This document shows positions 12,383-24,196 of a stretch of DNA of 64,000 nucleotides, piece by piece. The stretch covers positions 82,130,501 through 82,194,500 of the forward strand of contig CM077593.1 in the NCBI GenBank assembly GCA_039654915.1, read 5' to 3'. Position numbers and translations under genes: made by a program. The notes beneath the pieces were generated by a model. The model worked only from the letters and a program-made list of their open reading frames with translations, was not told the DNA's origin and did not search any database. The stretch is from Aquilaria yunnanensis (lineage: Eukaryota; Streptophyta; Magnoliopsida; Malvales; Thymelaeaceae). Every line of letters starts with the position of its first letter. Position 1 is the first letter of the stretch.

Positions 12383-13728
12383 ACACTTAGGTATTACACC
12401 CTGCAAAAGTAAAGAAAACAAAAGGGGTGAGTTCCCTATGGAAACTCACTAAGGGTTCTTAGTTCTCTTGGGAATCATAGAGAACATTCATAGGTCTTGG
12501 ATCAAAGCAAACCTGCATCCAAAAACAGGCAAGCAACATACAAGCACGTACGTATACAAACATTAATATTATGAATGCATAATGCACATGAATGCAATAT
12601 GTATGCAAGTGATGCAATAATGTTCACTAGTTAATAGAAGGTCTTTCGGTCTTAATCCATCCTGGATCCAATCTTACAATAGCTATATTGCCAGGGCCCA
12701 TCTTACTTAGGCTATATCTTTGTAGCTCTAGCAAGCCTTTGGTCTTGCATGGAGCTCACATGTTAACCGGAGGTCTTACACTTAGGCATACTTTTTGCTT
12801 CCGGTTGCACACAATCCCCTGCTTGCTAATTATGCCTTCTATTAACCCTTACTTACCATCTTGAGATGCTTAATTCCTACAGACCCAAGGATCATACCCT
12901 GTTTCTTAGGAATCTATCTCGATTCATACAAACCCCTCTAGGAAGCCACAATCATTCATTGCCAATTAATGCCATATGGCCTCCATTAACCTACTCCATG
13001 TCTTACATGTACCAATCATCCATGCAATTCAGTTAGAGTAGGCCAATGATTACGGCCCCTAACCCTTTCTCGGGTTCCAAATAGAAAACAGCCTTTTTGC
13101 ATCTTAATCCTCATCATCCTTTCTTCACCAAGAATCAAAACCATTTCCATAAATGCCCGAGCATCTCAAGCACCAATTTACTTTCTTTGCTCAACCATGG
13201 CCAAGCAAACCCGAGACCATGTGGCCATGATTTGAGCTCCTTCACAGCAGCTGCTCTTTTTTTCCAGGTTTGAACTCTATTTCTTCGATACAAACCAGAG
13301 AAAGAGAAGTTAGAGACCAAATCTGGTCAATCTAGTGAGCTGTTCGTAAGAGAAACAACCAGGCTGCCTGGTCTTTATGTTAGTGGGGCTCAAACCACAC
13401 TTTCAGTCCTTGGTTTCTTTTCCTCCCTCCGCGTTGCACTCTGAACTTTTTCTTCATTCAGAATACTCTTTACCCGAAGCTTATTCAAATCTTGGCCACA
13501 TTTCCAATTCGGCACCTGATTCTTCCTCAATGAATCATCAATTCTGTCATTAGAGGCAATTCAGCCCCTAAGGCTCATTATCCAGTCACTCCTTAACAAT
13601 TCTCTGATCTTTCCCTTTTCCTTGTACAATTAAGTCCATAGACTTATATTTCTTGTAATTGAGTCCTCACAACCCAAGATAGACCTAATTTCCTCAATAT
13701 TTGTCAATTAGTCCTCGGGTTATACTCT
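12383..13728 (-). repeat. 1.35-kb block unique to unit A, probably a solo LTR
   Basis: Comparison with unit B shows about 1.35 kb extra here. B runs from its cttttcgcaac-type text to cttcc with only ~45 bases between (30475-30525). The content (ctgcaaaagtaaag near 12402, ggaactcac-type motifs, long non-coding pyrimidine-rich text) reads like a chromovirus-type Gypsy LTR in reverse orientation. I could not define clean TG..CA ends or a target duplication. A deletion from unit B is the alternative. Confidence 0.4.
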
Positions 13729-14460
13729 ACTCTAGAATAAACAGCCAAGCTTCCCTTCCAAGTTTGATGCCTTAGATCTGCGATCACCTATTTATGCCAA
13801 CCTAGGATCAATAGAATAAGTAAATTCACGTGTTGAGATATAACCACAACCTATCCCCGCTAGCTTCAGTTCTGAGCTCACTGGACCAGGACTTGTTCGG
13901 ATTTGTTGGAGGAGGAAACATGGCGTCGCATGCTCTCTAAGGATGGGCAAACATAAAGCCCTAAAGAAATGAAAATAGCTTGATCACGAGTAGTTATAGA
14001 TTAAAGTTGGGCAAACAGAAAGGACCTTTTCCTTTTGTTTGTTCCTCTGTTTCTTTTTCTGCACTAGTATTTGACCTGTGGTTCAGAACGATTTACGGGT
14101 CATCCGTTCTTTCCAGCTTTTAGTGGTCTGAAGTGGTTTTAACTTTAGTCATATATGAGCCGAACCTGGGCTACCAAGAGGGATAGTTTGTGGTTGGACT
14201 GGTCCGCTCCAGTTCTGACAATCACGCTGGTGTTTGCTTGCGCTCGAAACTGATGGTGCAACAATTGGCATTTTTAGCAAAGGAAAAAAAGGGATTAATG
14301 GGATTCGCATTTTAAAGGAATTAGGACTATATATTGTGGTAAGTTAAAAAGTTTTAGGCTTTGGCAAAATAGGAAAAAATTGTAGGGCACACTTGATAAA
14401 ATTTGAAAAGTATTATGATCGAAAGGATTAGGGTTGGCCTGAAATCACTACTAAAATAAC

Positions 14461-14775
14461 CGAATTTACCAACTGCCATTTACCAACGTGTAGCAGTTGG
14501 TAAATTGAATTTACCAATTGCTGCACGTTGGTAAATGGCAGTTGGTATTCGATACGTTGGAAAATTTTTTACCAACGCGCAACTAATAACACGTTGGTAA
14601 ATTCCAACGTGTAGACGTTGGTTAAATACACGTTGGTAATTACCAACGGTCATTTAAAGGACTCGGTTTCCATCGCGTAGTTGTAGTTACCAACTGTCAG
14701 CAGTTGGTAACTTGGCAGTTGGTAATTACCAACTGCTAGAAGTTGGTAAGGTTGCTGTTATGAAGCCGTTGGTAC
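14461..14775. repeat. Left subterminal repeat array of the CACTA element
   Basis: Many copies of a word related to ttaccaacg / cgttggtaa, in both orientations, often as back-to-back hairpins such as accaactgc..gcagttggt. In En/Spm elements such subterminal words are the binding sites of the TnpA-type protein. That role here is inferred. Confidence 0.85.
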
Positions 14776-15146
14776 TGACCCTTCGCGGATGTTGGTTTGT
14801 TTCACGTTTGCGCGTTCGTTATGTATATTAAACGTTCCAGGTTTCGGTTGTTTCGTATTTTTCCCCGTTTCAATCCACATTCAAAAGTAAAATACCAATT
14901 CAAAAGTACGCCCGGCTTTACTCAGCAATAAACATTACACAACTATATTACCCTAATTGAAATAAAATATTCTCAACTACAGCATAATTAAAGCAATAAC
15001 ATATATGTCTGAAAGAAAGCATTCAACATTCAACGGCTTACACATTTCATAAATATCAAGTCAGTCTGATTTAGGTCTAAAAATAATTATGTCTAGGGCT
15101 CTAACACAAGAACTGCAGAAATGCGCTAACCTGTTGATGACGCCCA

Positions 15147-15326
15147 TCACGGAGTCCCGACTATCTCCTCATCCTCTAACTCCGAGTCATCAGGATAATG
15201 TGGAACTGGTTGTGCCGGCGGGCATGGAAGGTTTAGCGAACGACAAATAATCTCCAACTGAGCCCGGTTTGCCTCCAATGCAACTCTCTGAGCCTCTATT
15301 ACTGCTTTGTTTGTTATTTTATCCAT
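15147..15326 (-). pseudogene. Remnant 3' exon of a CACTA-associated protein
   Basis: The minus-strand block begins MDKITNKAVIEAQRVALEAN and ends in an acidic tail (DDSELEDEEIV) before a stop at 15147. It is preceded by an acceptor-like cttcttag, suggesting the last exon of an element-encoded protein. A charged helical segment with an acidic C-terminus fits the tail of Ptta/En-Spm-type proteins. No upstream exon is recognisable, so the gene is not functional here. Confidence 0.4.
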
Positions 15327-15610
15327 ACAGAAATTATCCCACAATCTAATTTTATCCAAGATAATTACTAAGAAGAAAAAAAATTTAATGACATCACTAA
15401 AATTACAATTAATCAAAAATTAATTAACAAAAAATAAATGGGAAAGACCGAACTAAATCACCAGAAAAATGTAGAATGAACAGTCAGAATACTAAAATTT
15501 TAAGTACAACATAAATAAATAAATACATATTCTTTCCCAAAAAAAGAATTAATTCGGATAATTAAAAAAATTGAATAACTTACCTCAACCAACTTGCCAT
15601 ACTATTTGAA

Positions 15611-16588
15611 ATTAAACTAAATAATTTCACAGATAAATATACAACCTGAATAATTTACTTCCAACCAAATTATTTATTATCCACAAAGTATACAAACTAA
15701 TTTTACAGAAATATTAAATATACTACCTAATCAATTAACTTACAACTAATTTTTCACAATTTTTAATTAAACTCAATATTTTGACATATACATATATTAC
15801 CCACACATTTTACTTAAAAGTAATTATTTTCTATTTTTAATTTAATCCCAAAATTCAGAAAAAACTAAGAAAATGTACATAAATGTTAAATTATAATGGG
15901 TCACCCAACTAGTTCAAATCCAACCATCAACAACAATACATCACCAATATTTCACAAATTTTACTACAAAATACCATGAAATAATCGGAATATTACCTAT
16001 TTGTTGGAAAATAAAAAAATTAAAAATATGTTCTAAACAAATAAAAATTTAAGTGATAGTAAATTTAAGTGTAGATTACTTACATAGTAATTTTACACAA
16101 CAATTAAATAAACTACCTAATCAATTTACTTACAACTTATTATTAACTATTTTAAATTAAACTAAATAATTTCACACATAAATATACAACCTAAATAATT
16201 TACTTCCAAAGTACTTATTTATTATATCTAAATATAGAAACTAATTTTACACAAATATTAAATATACCACCTAATCAATTAACTGACAATAAATTTTTCA
16301 CTATTTTTAATTAAACTCAATATTTTGACATATACATATATTACCCACACATTTTACTTAAAAGTAATTATTTTCTATTTTTTATTTCATCCGAAAATTC
16401 AGAAAAAACTAATAAATTGCACATAAATGTTAATTTATAATGGGTCACCGAAATAGTTCACATCCAACCATCAACAACAATAAATCACAAATATTTCACA
16501 AATTTTACTCCAAAATACAATGAAATAATCGGAATATTAACTAATTTTCAGAAAATAAAAAAATTAAAAATACGTTCTAAACAAACAT
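15611..16588. repeat. Direct duplication inside the CACTA element (offset ~544 bp)
   Basis: The segments 15611-16040 and 16156-16584 match along about 430 bases. Anchors include actcaatattttgacatat, gggtcacc and gttctaaacaaa at a constant spacing of 544-545. Substitutions are scattered. A weaker third copy of part of the unit lies at about 16080-16150. The duplicated sequence is non-coding. Confidence 0.9.
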
Positions 16589-16964
16589 ACCTCAAGTCCG
16601 ACTTCAGTTGCTTCAAATACCTCCAAATAGCTTCAAATCAGCTACAACAACGAAAATCAAAACCCATTATCAACAAATAACCGATCCAAATTCGATAAAA
16701 AAAATTGAAAAATATTCACACTAACCTACAAATCAACGAAATGAAGACCAGATCCACGTTTTACTAAGCTCAACGAAGCAATTTCACCTCTTGGTCTTCA
16801 AACGAACGTGCTGTGTGTGCGTGTGGGATGTCAATAACGCAGAGGGAGACAGAGGCGAAGAACAGAAGAAGAAGAAGAAGAAGGCGAGCTGGGTTTCGCG
16901 GCGTTGGGGGGGGGGGGGTTTTAAGCCGAAAAATCAAAACGCACCGTTTCACTAAAAAATTTTC

Positions 16965-17345
16965 CGACGGCTCAAGCCGTTGGTAAAGTTCCAAAAAAAA
17001 AAAAAATTCACCAACTGCTGGAAGTTGGAATTTTACCAACGGCTAAGACCGTTGGTAATTACCAATGGTTTGCACGTTGGAAAAAAAACTGTAAAATTTT
17101 TTTAAGCCCTCACCAACGCGTGCACGTTGGAAAAGATTTACCAACGGCTAGCCGTTGGTAAATCAGCCTTAAAAAAAAAATAATTTTACCAACTGCTGGG
17201 AAGTTGGAATTTTACCAACGGTTTGTACGTTGGAAAAATAAAAAAAAAACTGTTAAATCTTTTTTTGAAACCCTCACCAACGCGTGCACGTTGGAAAATA
17301 ATTACCAACGGTTCTATGCGTTGGTAAATTAGCAGTTGGAAAAGC
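16965..17345. repeat. Right subterminal repeat array of the CACTA element
   Basis: This is the counterpart of the left array: repeated ccaacg, cgttggtaa and gcacgttgga words in both orientations, including near-perfect hairpins such as ttaccaacggctagccgttg (17139-17158). It ends about 17 bases before the right terminal inverted repeat. Confidence 0.85.
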
Positions 17346-17815
17346 GTGATATTTTAGTAGTGAATGTCATGTACGCATTTCCGCTCATAAGATCTATCGA
17401 CCTAAAAACAAAACTAAGAGAATTAACCTTTTTGTCTGTAAAAAAATATTTCTAAAGAATTAAGGCTATTGTGGTAAGCTATCAGTTTTGGACTAACTTG
17501 GTGAACGATAAGAAGTTTTAGAATTGAAAGTGTCCTTCATCCCAGTGCAACAAATTTCTGGTCTTTTTGTCTATATGTCTGTATTTGGTTAATTGTGGTG
17601 ATATTGGAGTTCGGTGTGTTAAAACTTGTCAACTTATCATAATGGTCCTGATTCTTTAATTAAAATTATGAATCCTGTCGGTTGAGTTTGAGGAACGCTT
17701 AATCCATCAACGATTTTTATATGGATTTCTAAAACCGTCTTAATTAAAGGCCAAGGTTCTTTCCATTCTTAAACTCATGCTCTGTAATGTCAAGTAGTTG
17801 TTTTTTCCTTAGAAA

Positions 17816-18600
17816 AATCTTGTGTACGCCATGCGACTAAAAGATCAGCTACGCGTGCAAAAAATGTTTCAGTATTTGTCGCAATTTTTAACAACTCTTT
17901 TTTTGTCCAGTTGATTAGGCATGCGCTTTAGGCCAATTATTGTTCGGGGCAGGAGTTCCAAGTCATGCTAACCTATGAAGCCTGCGTATTTCTTCGTTTG
18001 TTTTTTTCAGGGACGAATCCTTTTTTAAAAGTTTAAAACCATTGTTGTCTTTCTTGCGGTGGCCATTAGTTTTTTTTTTCCCCTTTCTGCCATCAGTTTT
18101 GTTTTCTTTCTTTTCTTTTGTTACTTGTCGTTTAATAGTCATCTCGTAGCACTTTCTTTTCTCATTTTTTTGTTTTGACTTGTAAGGAGCATATTCATTA
18201 TTTTATTTTCTAACTCATGTTTTAAATTTGGGCTTAATGTAAACTAAATTGATTTTAGATTGTTTTGAAAAGAAATTTTAAAAAAAAGCAACAATAGCAA
18301 AAAGAACATGAAACTAAGCCAAAATGTACATTTGACTAATAAAAGAGTACCTAGTTTCTCTAAAAGTAATTCTATGGCAAATTATATTTTATTGTTATTT
18401 GTTCCTTCCTACGAACTGGATTGTTGGTAATATGTTATTCATTCTTTTATTGGCAAGTATGTAATCTTTTACCACTTCACGCTTGTTCTTTAAGATAAAC
18501 TACTTGTTCTTTCAAGTAGTAATAGATAAAAGAACATGAAGTTGACTCAAACAAAAAAATAACTACTAATAAGTGAACAACTAATTTCCTGAAAAGAACG
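17816..18600. other. Unit B-specific AT-rich DNA, left part of the minisatellite region
   Basis: No gene. From about 18300 the text shows the same aaaagaacatgaa and aactactaataa words that dominate 28305-29530, so the Gypsy element landed inside an existing minisatellite-like tract. Confidence 0.55.
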
Positions 18601-19010
18601 TGATAGGCAACAGACCTAGAAGGGCCTAAGAGAAGCCCAAATCCGGAAGTCTTTGGATTAAGCTATTGTTGGGGGCCCAAAACAAACCATAAGGGAACTT
18701 CTTCATAGAAGGAAATTGGGAATTGTATCCTGCAAGCAACAGATAAGCTACGGGACTCTCATCTCAAGGACGAATTACTTGGAGCTTATCTTAGCTATAT
18801 AAACCCTTCAAACACTAATCCTGAGGTACAACATTCTGGCTCTCCTCTCTTTCTCTGCTATTCTCTACTCGCCAAAAATCTAACTTGATTGTCAGAGGGT
18901 TTCCCTTGGGAGCACTTCCCAAGGCATTGACGGTTGCCTTCAAGTGTAGGTTTCTAGTCCGTAATTCACTTAGTGATTGGCCCAAGCCGATACATTCCCT
19001 TCAGCTATCA
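18601..19010 (+). repeat. 5' LTR of the Gypsy element
   Basis: 410 bp, TGATAG..CTATCA, with TATATAAA at 18796-18803 as the likely promoter TATA box. It is homologous throughout to 27899-28299, with numerous substitutions. Confidence 0.96.
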
Positions 19011-19011
19011 A

Positions 19012-19029
19012 TTTGGCACCATCTGTGAG
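19012..19029 (+). other. Putative primer-binding site
   Basis: tttggcaccatctgtgag begins one base after the 5' LTR, where Gypsy elements keep their tRNA primer site. It resembles the TTTGGCGCC-type sites of Tat-like elements with transitions. The priming tRNA is not identified. Confidence 0.6.
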
Positions 19030-19032
19030 AAC

Positions 19033-20530
19033 ATGGTGAATACTCAGAGATCGCATTTGAAAAACCCAGACCTATCAGAAAGTGAGCCATCGCCTGAAAA
19101 GTCCATATGGTCCACAAATGAATAAACACACCAAGAGGGTGATAGTTGAGGGTGATGGTCTAGCAAGAAATCCAGAGAGCGTTGCCTAAGGCTCCAGAAG
19201 AACCCATTGAAAGTCACCCAACGGATGAGCCTCATCTGGCTCTTCCACAATGCCAGCCTTCAAGAGCACAAACACATGAGAAATAGTCATTCTTGGACCG
19301 CTCAGATGGTCCCGATGACATTAGTGGGATCTTGCAGAGGCTCGACTAGATGGAGCAACGCATAAGGGCCCCCGAGCTTCCAAATGATGGCCTACCCTTA
19401 GTATTGATGTGGAATACCTATGACTCCAACCCTTCACAGGAGAGATAATCATTGCCGCTGCTCCTGAGGGGTTATGCATGTTGAAAATTGACTTGTGTAA
19501 TGGCCCTACCAACCTATTAAACCATCTACAGAGGTACGTTACCTCTATGAGGCTTGAAAGAGCCTCCGATGCCATCATGTGTAAGGTCTTTAGCTCTACG
19601 TTGAAGAAGGCCGCCACTTCCTAGCTCGGGACCAACAGGGAGTGTCACTTCTCCATGTTTAGGGACCTTTCCCAAGTGTTCCTTACACACTTCCTGGGAA
19701 GTCGGTTGACTCCAAAAATAATGGCCCATCTGCTAAAAATTCAACAATGTCATAAGGACTCCCTCAAGTACTACGTTCGAAGATTCAACGTCAAGGTAGT
19801 ACAAGTGCAAGGACTATCCCCTGAGCTATACCTAGTAGACAATACTCAGGGCTTGGCATAAGGTTTGGGACTGGTTTGGTATCTCCATGAAAACCCCATA
19901 TGGGACATAAAAGAGTTCCCTGACCGAGCTACAAGATACATGCATACAGAAGAGCTCAACCGGCTAACAGCCCTTAAAGACGAGCCCAAAATGAAAAAGA
20001 ACAGATATAGGAAAAAGAGTAGGGGGACCTATGACCAGAGCCCGTCCTCCCACCTCTAAAAGAGACAAGGTCAAACATCTTATACGCCTTTGAGGAAAAG
20101 AACCAAGTTCCTCAGTGACCCCCAATGATAAGAACATGATATTGAGGAGTGCTAGTAGCTGAAGAAGCTGTTTAAGGAGATGATCTAGGAAGGCAAGCTT
20201 AAAGAATACCTATTTAGAAGAGTATCCCCCTTCCGGTAACGGTAAGAGAGGCCATATAGAAGAAATGATAAAGGTGATAATGATAGGGAAAGAAAGCCTG
20301 AGAGGCATTGGTCCCTAAAGGACCATAAAAATCCTGGACCCCCAATAGAGGTAATCCACATGATCATAAAAAAAAAGGCCTCGATGGCCCAAAAAAGATA
20401 GGAACAGGAAGTTACATAGCTAGAAACAACTGACCATGGCTGAATCATAATAAGGGCTAATGGGTCCCAGATAGTAGTCCCGCATACAAACCCCTTTGTC
20501 TTTAGGGCACGCATTGACAACTTTGATGTA
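19033..20530 (+). pseudogene. Gag of the Gypsy element (broken)
   Basis: Structural capsid protein of the retrotransposon particle. A start codon stands at 19033 (MVNTQRSHLK), but that frame stops after about 30 codons. The core gag domain is recognisable at about 19540-19790, with AIMCKVFSSTL and then FRDLSQVFLTHFLG, the typical pattern of the plant Gypsy retrotransposon gag domain. Frame 2 continues to 20059 through an in-frame TAA at 19859, ending in a basic stretch (KMKKNRYRKKSRG) that looks like the nucleic-acid-binding tail. No intact zinc knuckle was seen. Several stops make the gene non-functional. Confidence 0.88.
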
Positions 20531-23500
20531 GAAAAGGTCTACTTGGAAATGAGGACCAATGTCAACATTATTTTTGTTGATCTATTGGAAAAGATAAAGG
20601 TGAGAAAATCCTCTTTGTCACTCATAACAAGGCCTACCTTTAGGATAGGCAAGGATGAAGTCCCCACAATTAGGACTATCAAGGTTCCAATAATGCTAAT
20701 GGGCAAAGATCAAAATGGAGAATTTGCCTGTGACTCTCATGATGTGGAATTCCTCATCGTCACCCTATAATGCCATTCTCGGCAGACCAGCCCTAGTGCA
20801 GTTCCATGTCTGGGCTGACATCAAGAAACTAATGGTGCTCTTTATTACCCACATTAGGGATGCAACCATATTTGTTAGCCAAGCCTCAGTACGGTGAGGT
20901 TATGTGGTGACCTTGCAGAGGCCTAGAGAAGGGGCACTTACTTCCATAGAGACCAATAAGCACAGGGAGGCCTTCCAGGAAAATGAGAACGGAACGCCCT
21001 TACTTGTGGACGTGGACCTAGGAAAGGTAGCCCCTGACAAGGTGATCAAGATTAGCAACAAACTTCCACTTAAGGTAAAATAAATGTCCATTTAGTTTCT
21101 TAGAACAAATATAGACATATTTGCTTGGCCCCCTGGTAAGATGCTCAGGATAGACCTAAATTTTATGACTTATAGATTGTAAGTGGATCCCTCCGCCCGA
21201 CTAATACAATAGAAAAAGCGTAATATAGAGCCCGAAAGGTGAAAGTTCATCAAAGGTGGAGTCAGAAGACTACTAAAGGCTGGAATCATATGGGAAGTAC
21301 GGTACCCTAAATGGTTCGCCAAAGTGGTATTGGTAAAAATAGAGAACGGAGACTAGGGCATGTGCATCAACTACACCAATCTTAACAGCATTTGCCTAAA
21401 AAATCTATATCCTCTCCCATCCATAGATCAATTGGTCGATGCCACATCCGAATTGAAAGTATTGTCCTTTATGGATGCTTTAAGTGGCTCCCACTAGATT
21501 CTGATGCACCCCGAAAATGAAGAAAAAATGGCTTTCACAACAGGCAAGGCCGTTTATTGCTATAAGTGGATGCCATTTGGCCAAAAAAATGTAGGTGTCA
21601 TTTACCAAAGGCTGATGAATCAAATTTTTGCAAATCAGATATGGAGAAATATTAAGGTATATGTGGATGACATTATCATCAAAATCAGAAGCCTAGACCA
21701 GTACCTTGACAATCTTCAGGAAACCTTCCAAAGGATGCATCAATAAAACATGAAATTGAATCCCAATAAATGCACCTTTGGTATGGGTGCTGGTAAATTT
21801 CTGGGTTACATTGTTTCCGAAAGAAGAATAGATGCCAACCCTAATAAGATTAAGGCCATCCTCATAATGCCTGACCCACAAAATAAAAAAGACATTCAAA
21901 AGCTAGTTGAGAGGCTAACTATGCTGGAATAGTTCATCTCGTGATTTGGTGATAGATGCAAGCCATTTTTTCAAATATTAAAGAAAGAAATGGCCTTCAA
22001 GTGGAAGGATGAATACCATGAAACATCCCAGTAGATAAAAGAACATCTACATCACCTTCCTACATTAAAACAACCAAAGCCTAATGAGCCCCTTGTGCTT
22101 TATTTAGTAGTCACTGAAGGCTTTGTCAGTGCTATGCTCATAAAAAAGAGTGGAACAGAACAATGGCCTGTTACTACATTATTCGGACCCTCTAGGCGGT
22201 TGAACCTAGATATCCCACACTTTACAAAACAGTTCTGGCCCTTATTATGGCCTCTAAAAAATTACGACCATACTTCCAAACTCAACATATAATCGTTAGA
22301 ATGGAATTACTTTTATGGGATATCCTATAAAAACCAAATATGTTCGGTAGACTTGCTCAATGGTGCATTGAATTGGGGGAGTATGACATTCATTACGAAC
22401 CCTAAAAAGCTATTAAGGCGCAAGCCTTAGCAAACTTTATGGCTGAAAAGACGCCAAGAATAGAAACCTAAGAGGGGCAAAACAAAACACCCATCTAGGA
22501 AATGTACATGGACGGGGCCTTAGGTCCTGAATGCTAGGATACAAGCATCGTACTTAAGAGCCTGCTTAACTTAAAAGCCATGTTTAGAATTATATTTCGT
22601 TCCTTATAACTAATAACATCGCAGAACACGAAGCCTTCCTTGTCGAGCAGCAGATGGCTTGTCGGGTGGGGGTACGAAGTATACAGATATATAGTGATTC
22701 TCAATTAATAGTAAACCAAGTCACGGGAATGGCAGACACAGAAGAGCCTATTCTTTGCAAATACCTTAATGTAGTAAGAAAGCAAATGAAGATGTGTGAC
22801 TTTGTGCAAGTTCAAAAGATCCCTAGGGTCTAGAATGTTAGGGTTGACGCCTTCTTAAAGGGATAGGAAGAGGCCGTAATGGAAGTACTTATGGAGCCCT
22901 CGGTTTACTTGATATATGCTACAACGCCAAAAGAAGACTGAAAGGGGCCGATCAAGACTTACTTCAAAACAAGTATATTTAATGGGACCTCTGAGGAGAA
23001 AAGGAGAATCAGGAACCAGGCAGGATAGTTCCTTATTATCAAAGGCAAGCTATACAGAAGAAGGTTTGTTTCACCCCTACAGTGATGCCTAAGTATGCAC
23101 AAGGGATGGCAAGTTCTTCAAGATATCCAACAGAAAGATTGTATAGCACATATTGGCGCCAACTCCATAGCCCATAAAACTTTGTGTCAAGGCTATTTTG
23201 GGCCTATGATAAAAAAGGACACTATGGAACTTGCCTGAACGTGCCATAGCTGCCAGCTCAATTCGAGAATACATATGCTACCCTCATCTGGTGTCTCCTT
23301 AGTGATGGACCCCTAGCCATTTGCCATATGGGGGATAAACCTGATTGGAGCATTCCCTGTGGCCCCGGGACAAGTTGAATATTGTATTGTGGCAGTGGAT
23401 TATTTCACCAAGCGTGTAGAAGCAGAGCCTCTAACTTCTATCACGGCCCTCCAAATCACTAAGTTTTTATCGAAAAATTTCATTTGCCATTTTGGGTGTC

Positions 23501-24196
23501 CACAAGTCATCATCACTAACAATGGAAAGTAGTTTGACAACCATCAAGTCCGACGATTGGCTCATGAAAAGGGTATCCATCTTTACTTCGCCTCAGTCTT
23601 TAATCCCCAATCCAATGGGCAAGTAGAGGTCACAAATAGAACAATAAAAAAAGGCTTAAAAAGAAGGTCGTGGAAGGCCAAAGGTAGATGGGTGAAAGAA
23701 TTACCAAGCGTTTTGTGTGACTATTGCACAACTCCCTACAAGCCTATAGGAGAATTGCCTTTCACAATGGCCTATGGAACCCATGCCCTCATACCTATGG
23801 AAATCTCTTGCCCCACCTTGCGAACCCAAGCTTATAATCCTATAGGGAATGAGAAAGCTCTTGGAGGAAATCTGGACCTACTGGAAAAGCTCAAGGAAGA
23901 CACAAGGGTTTATATAAGAACCTTCCGATAGTGAACTACCCTTATTCACAAACGGCGAATGAAACAAAAAAATATTCAATGAAAGGGTCCGGCCTTCATT
24001 AAGACCAAATTAACTAGTAGAAACCCGAGGCACAGGACGCTAAGACCAAATTGGGACAGACCCTACTTGGTCACAAAGAAATTTAGAGAAGGAGTTTATG
24101 GGTTGACAAGTTCAGAAGGGAAAAACTACCTAGAAATTATCACTCAGACAACTTGTTTCCTTACTTTGCTTATATTATCAAAGAAGCCATTACATA
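20531..24196 (+). pseudogene. Pol polyprotein (protease, RT, RNase H, integrase) of the Gypsy element, broken
   Basis: Domains in order: aspartic protease region ending in YNAILGRPAL (20769-20798), the usual protease-RT linker; reverse transcriptase about 21100-21930 with YVDD (21660-21671) and FGQKNVGVIYQRLMN; RNase H about 22095-22860 (IYSDSQLIVNQV); integrase about 23300-23930 (VEYCIVAVDYFTKRVEAEPL, then NPQSNGQVEVTNRTI); and the C-terminal region ending about 24196 (NWDRPYLVTKKFREGVYG). Integrase downstream of RNase H marks Ty3/Gypsy. Two of the three integrase acidic residues read Asn instead of Asp (in GINLIG and ITNNGK), and there are many TAG/TAA stops and frame changes, so no active enzyme can be made. 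Confidence 0.95.

Larger units (their letters stand above)
14446..17362. mobile_element. CACTA (En/Spm) DNA transposon, 2.9 kb, non-autonomous
   Basis: The terminal inverted repeats are CACTACTAAAATA at 14446 and its exact complement TATTTTAGTAGTG ending at 17362. AAT is duplicated on each side (14443-14445, 17363-17365), the 3-bp target duplication expected of CACTA elements. Both ends carry dense arrays of a TTACCAACG/AACGTTGGTAA-type subterminal word. The interior is AT-rich with a 544-bp-offset direct duplication and only a short tail of coding sequence, so it cannot encode a transposase. The paralogous unit B has the uninterrupted site at about 32618 (aaattgtcatg), with AAT once. Confidence 0.96.
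11463..17558. repeat. Tandem segmental duplication, unit A
   Basis: First of three direct repeats of one non-coding segment. Its order is block Q (11463-11770, containing tctgtatttggttaattg), block R (12085-12380, containing ttgtaaaatattatgga) and block S (13745-14445 continuing at 17366-17558, containing gttttggactaacttgg). Unit B has the same blocks in the same order at 17559-17815, 30190-30520 and 31886-32816. Relative to B, unit A carries a LINE fragment, a 1.35-kb block at 12383-13728 and the CACTA element at 14446-17362. The copies differ at many positions, so the duplication is not recent. Confidence 0.85.

Noticed and set aside
16770..17039. 89-codon minus-strand frame in the CACTA right end
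   Set aside because: It reads through the subterminal repeats, a poly-G run and an AAG microsatellite; the proline and leucine runs are artefacts of simple sequence.
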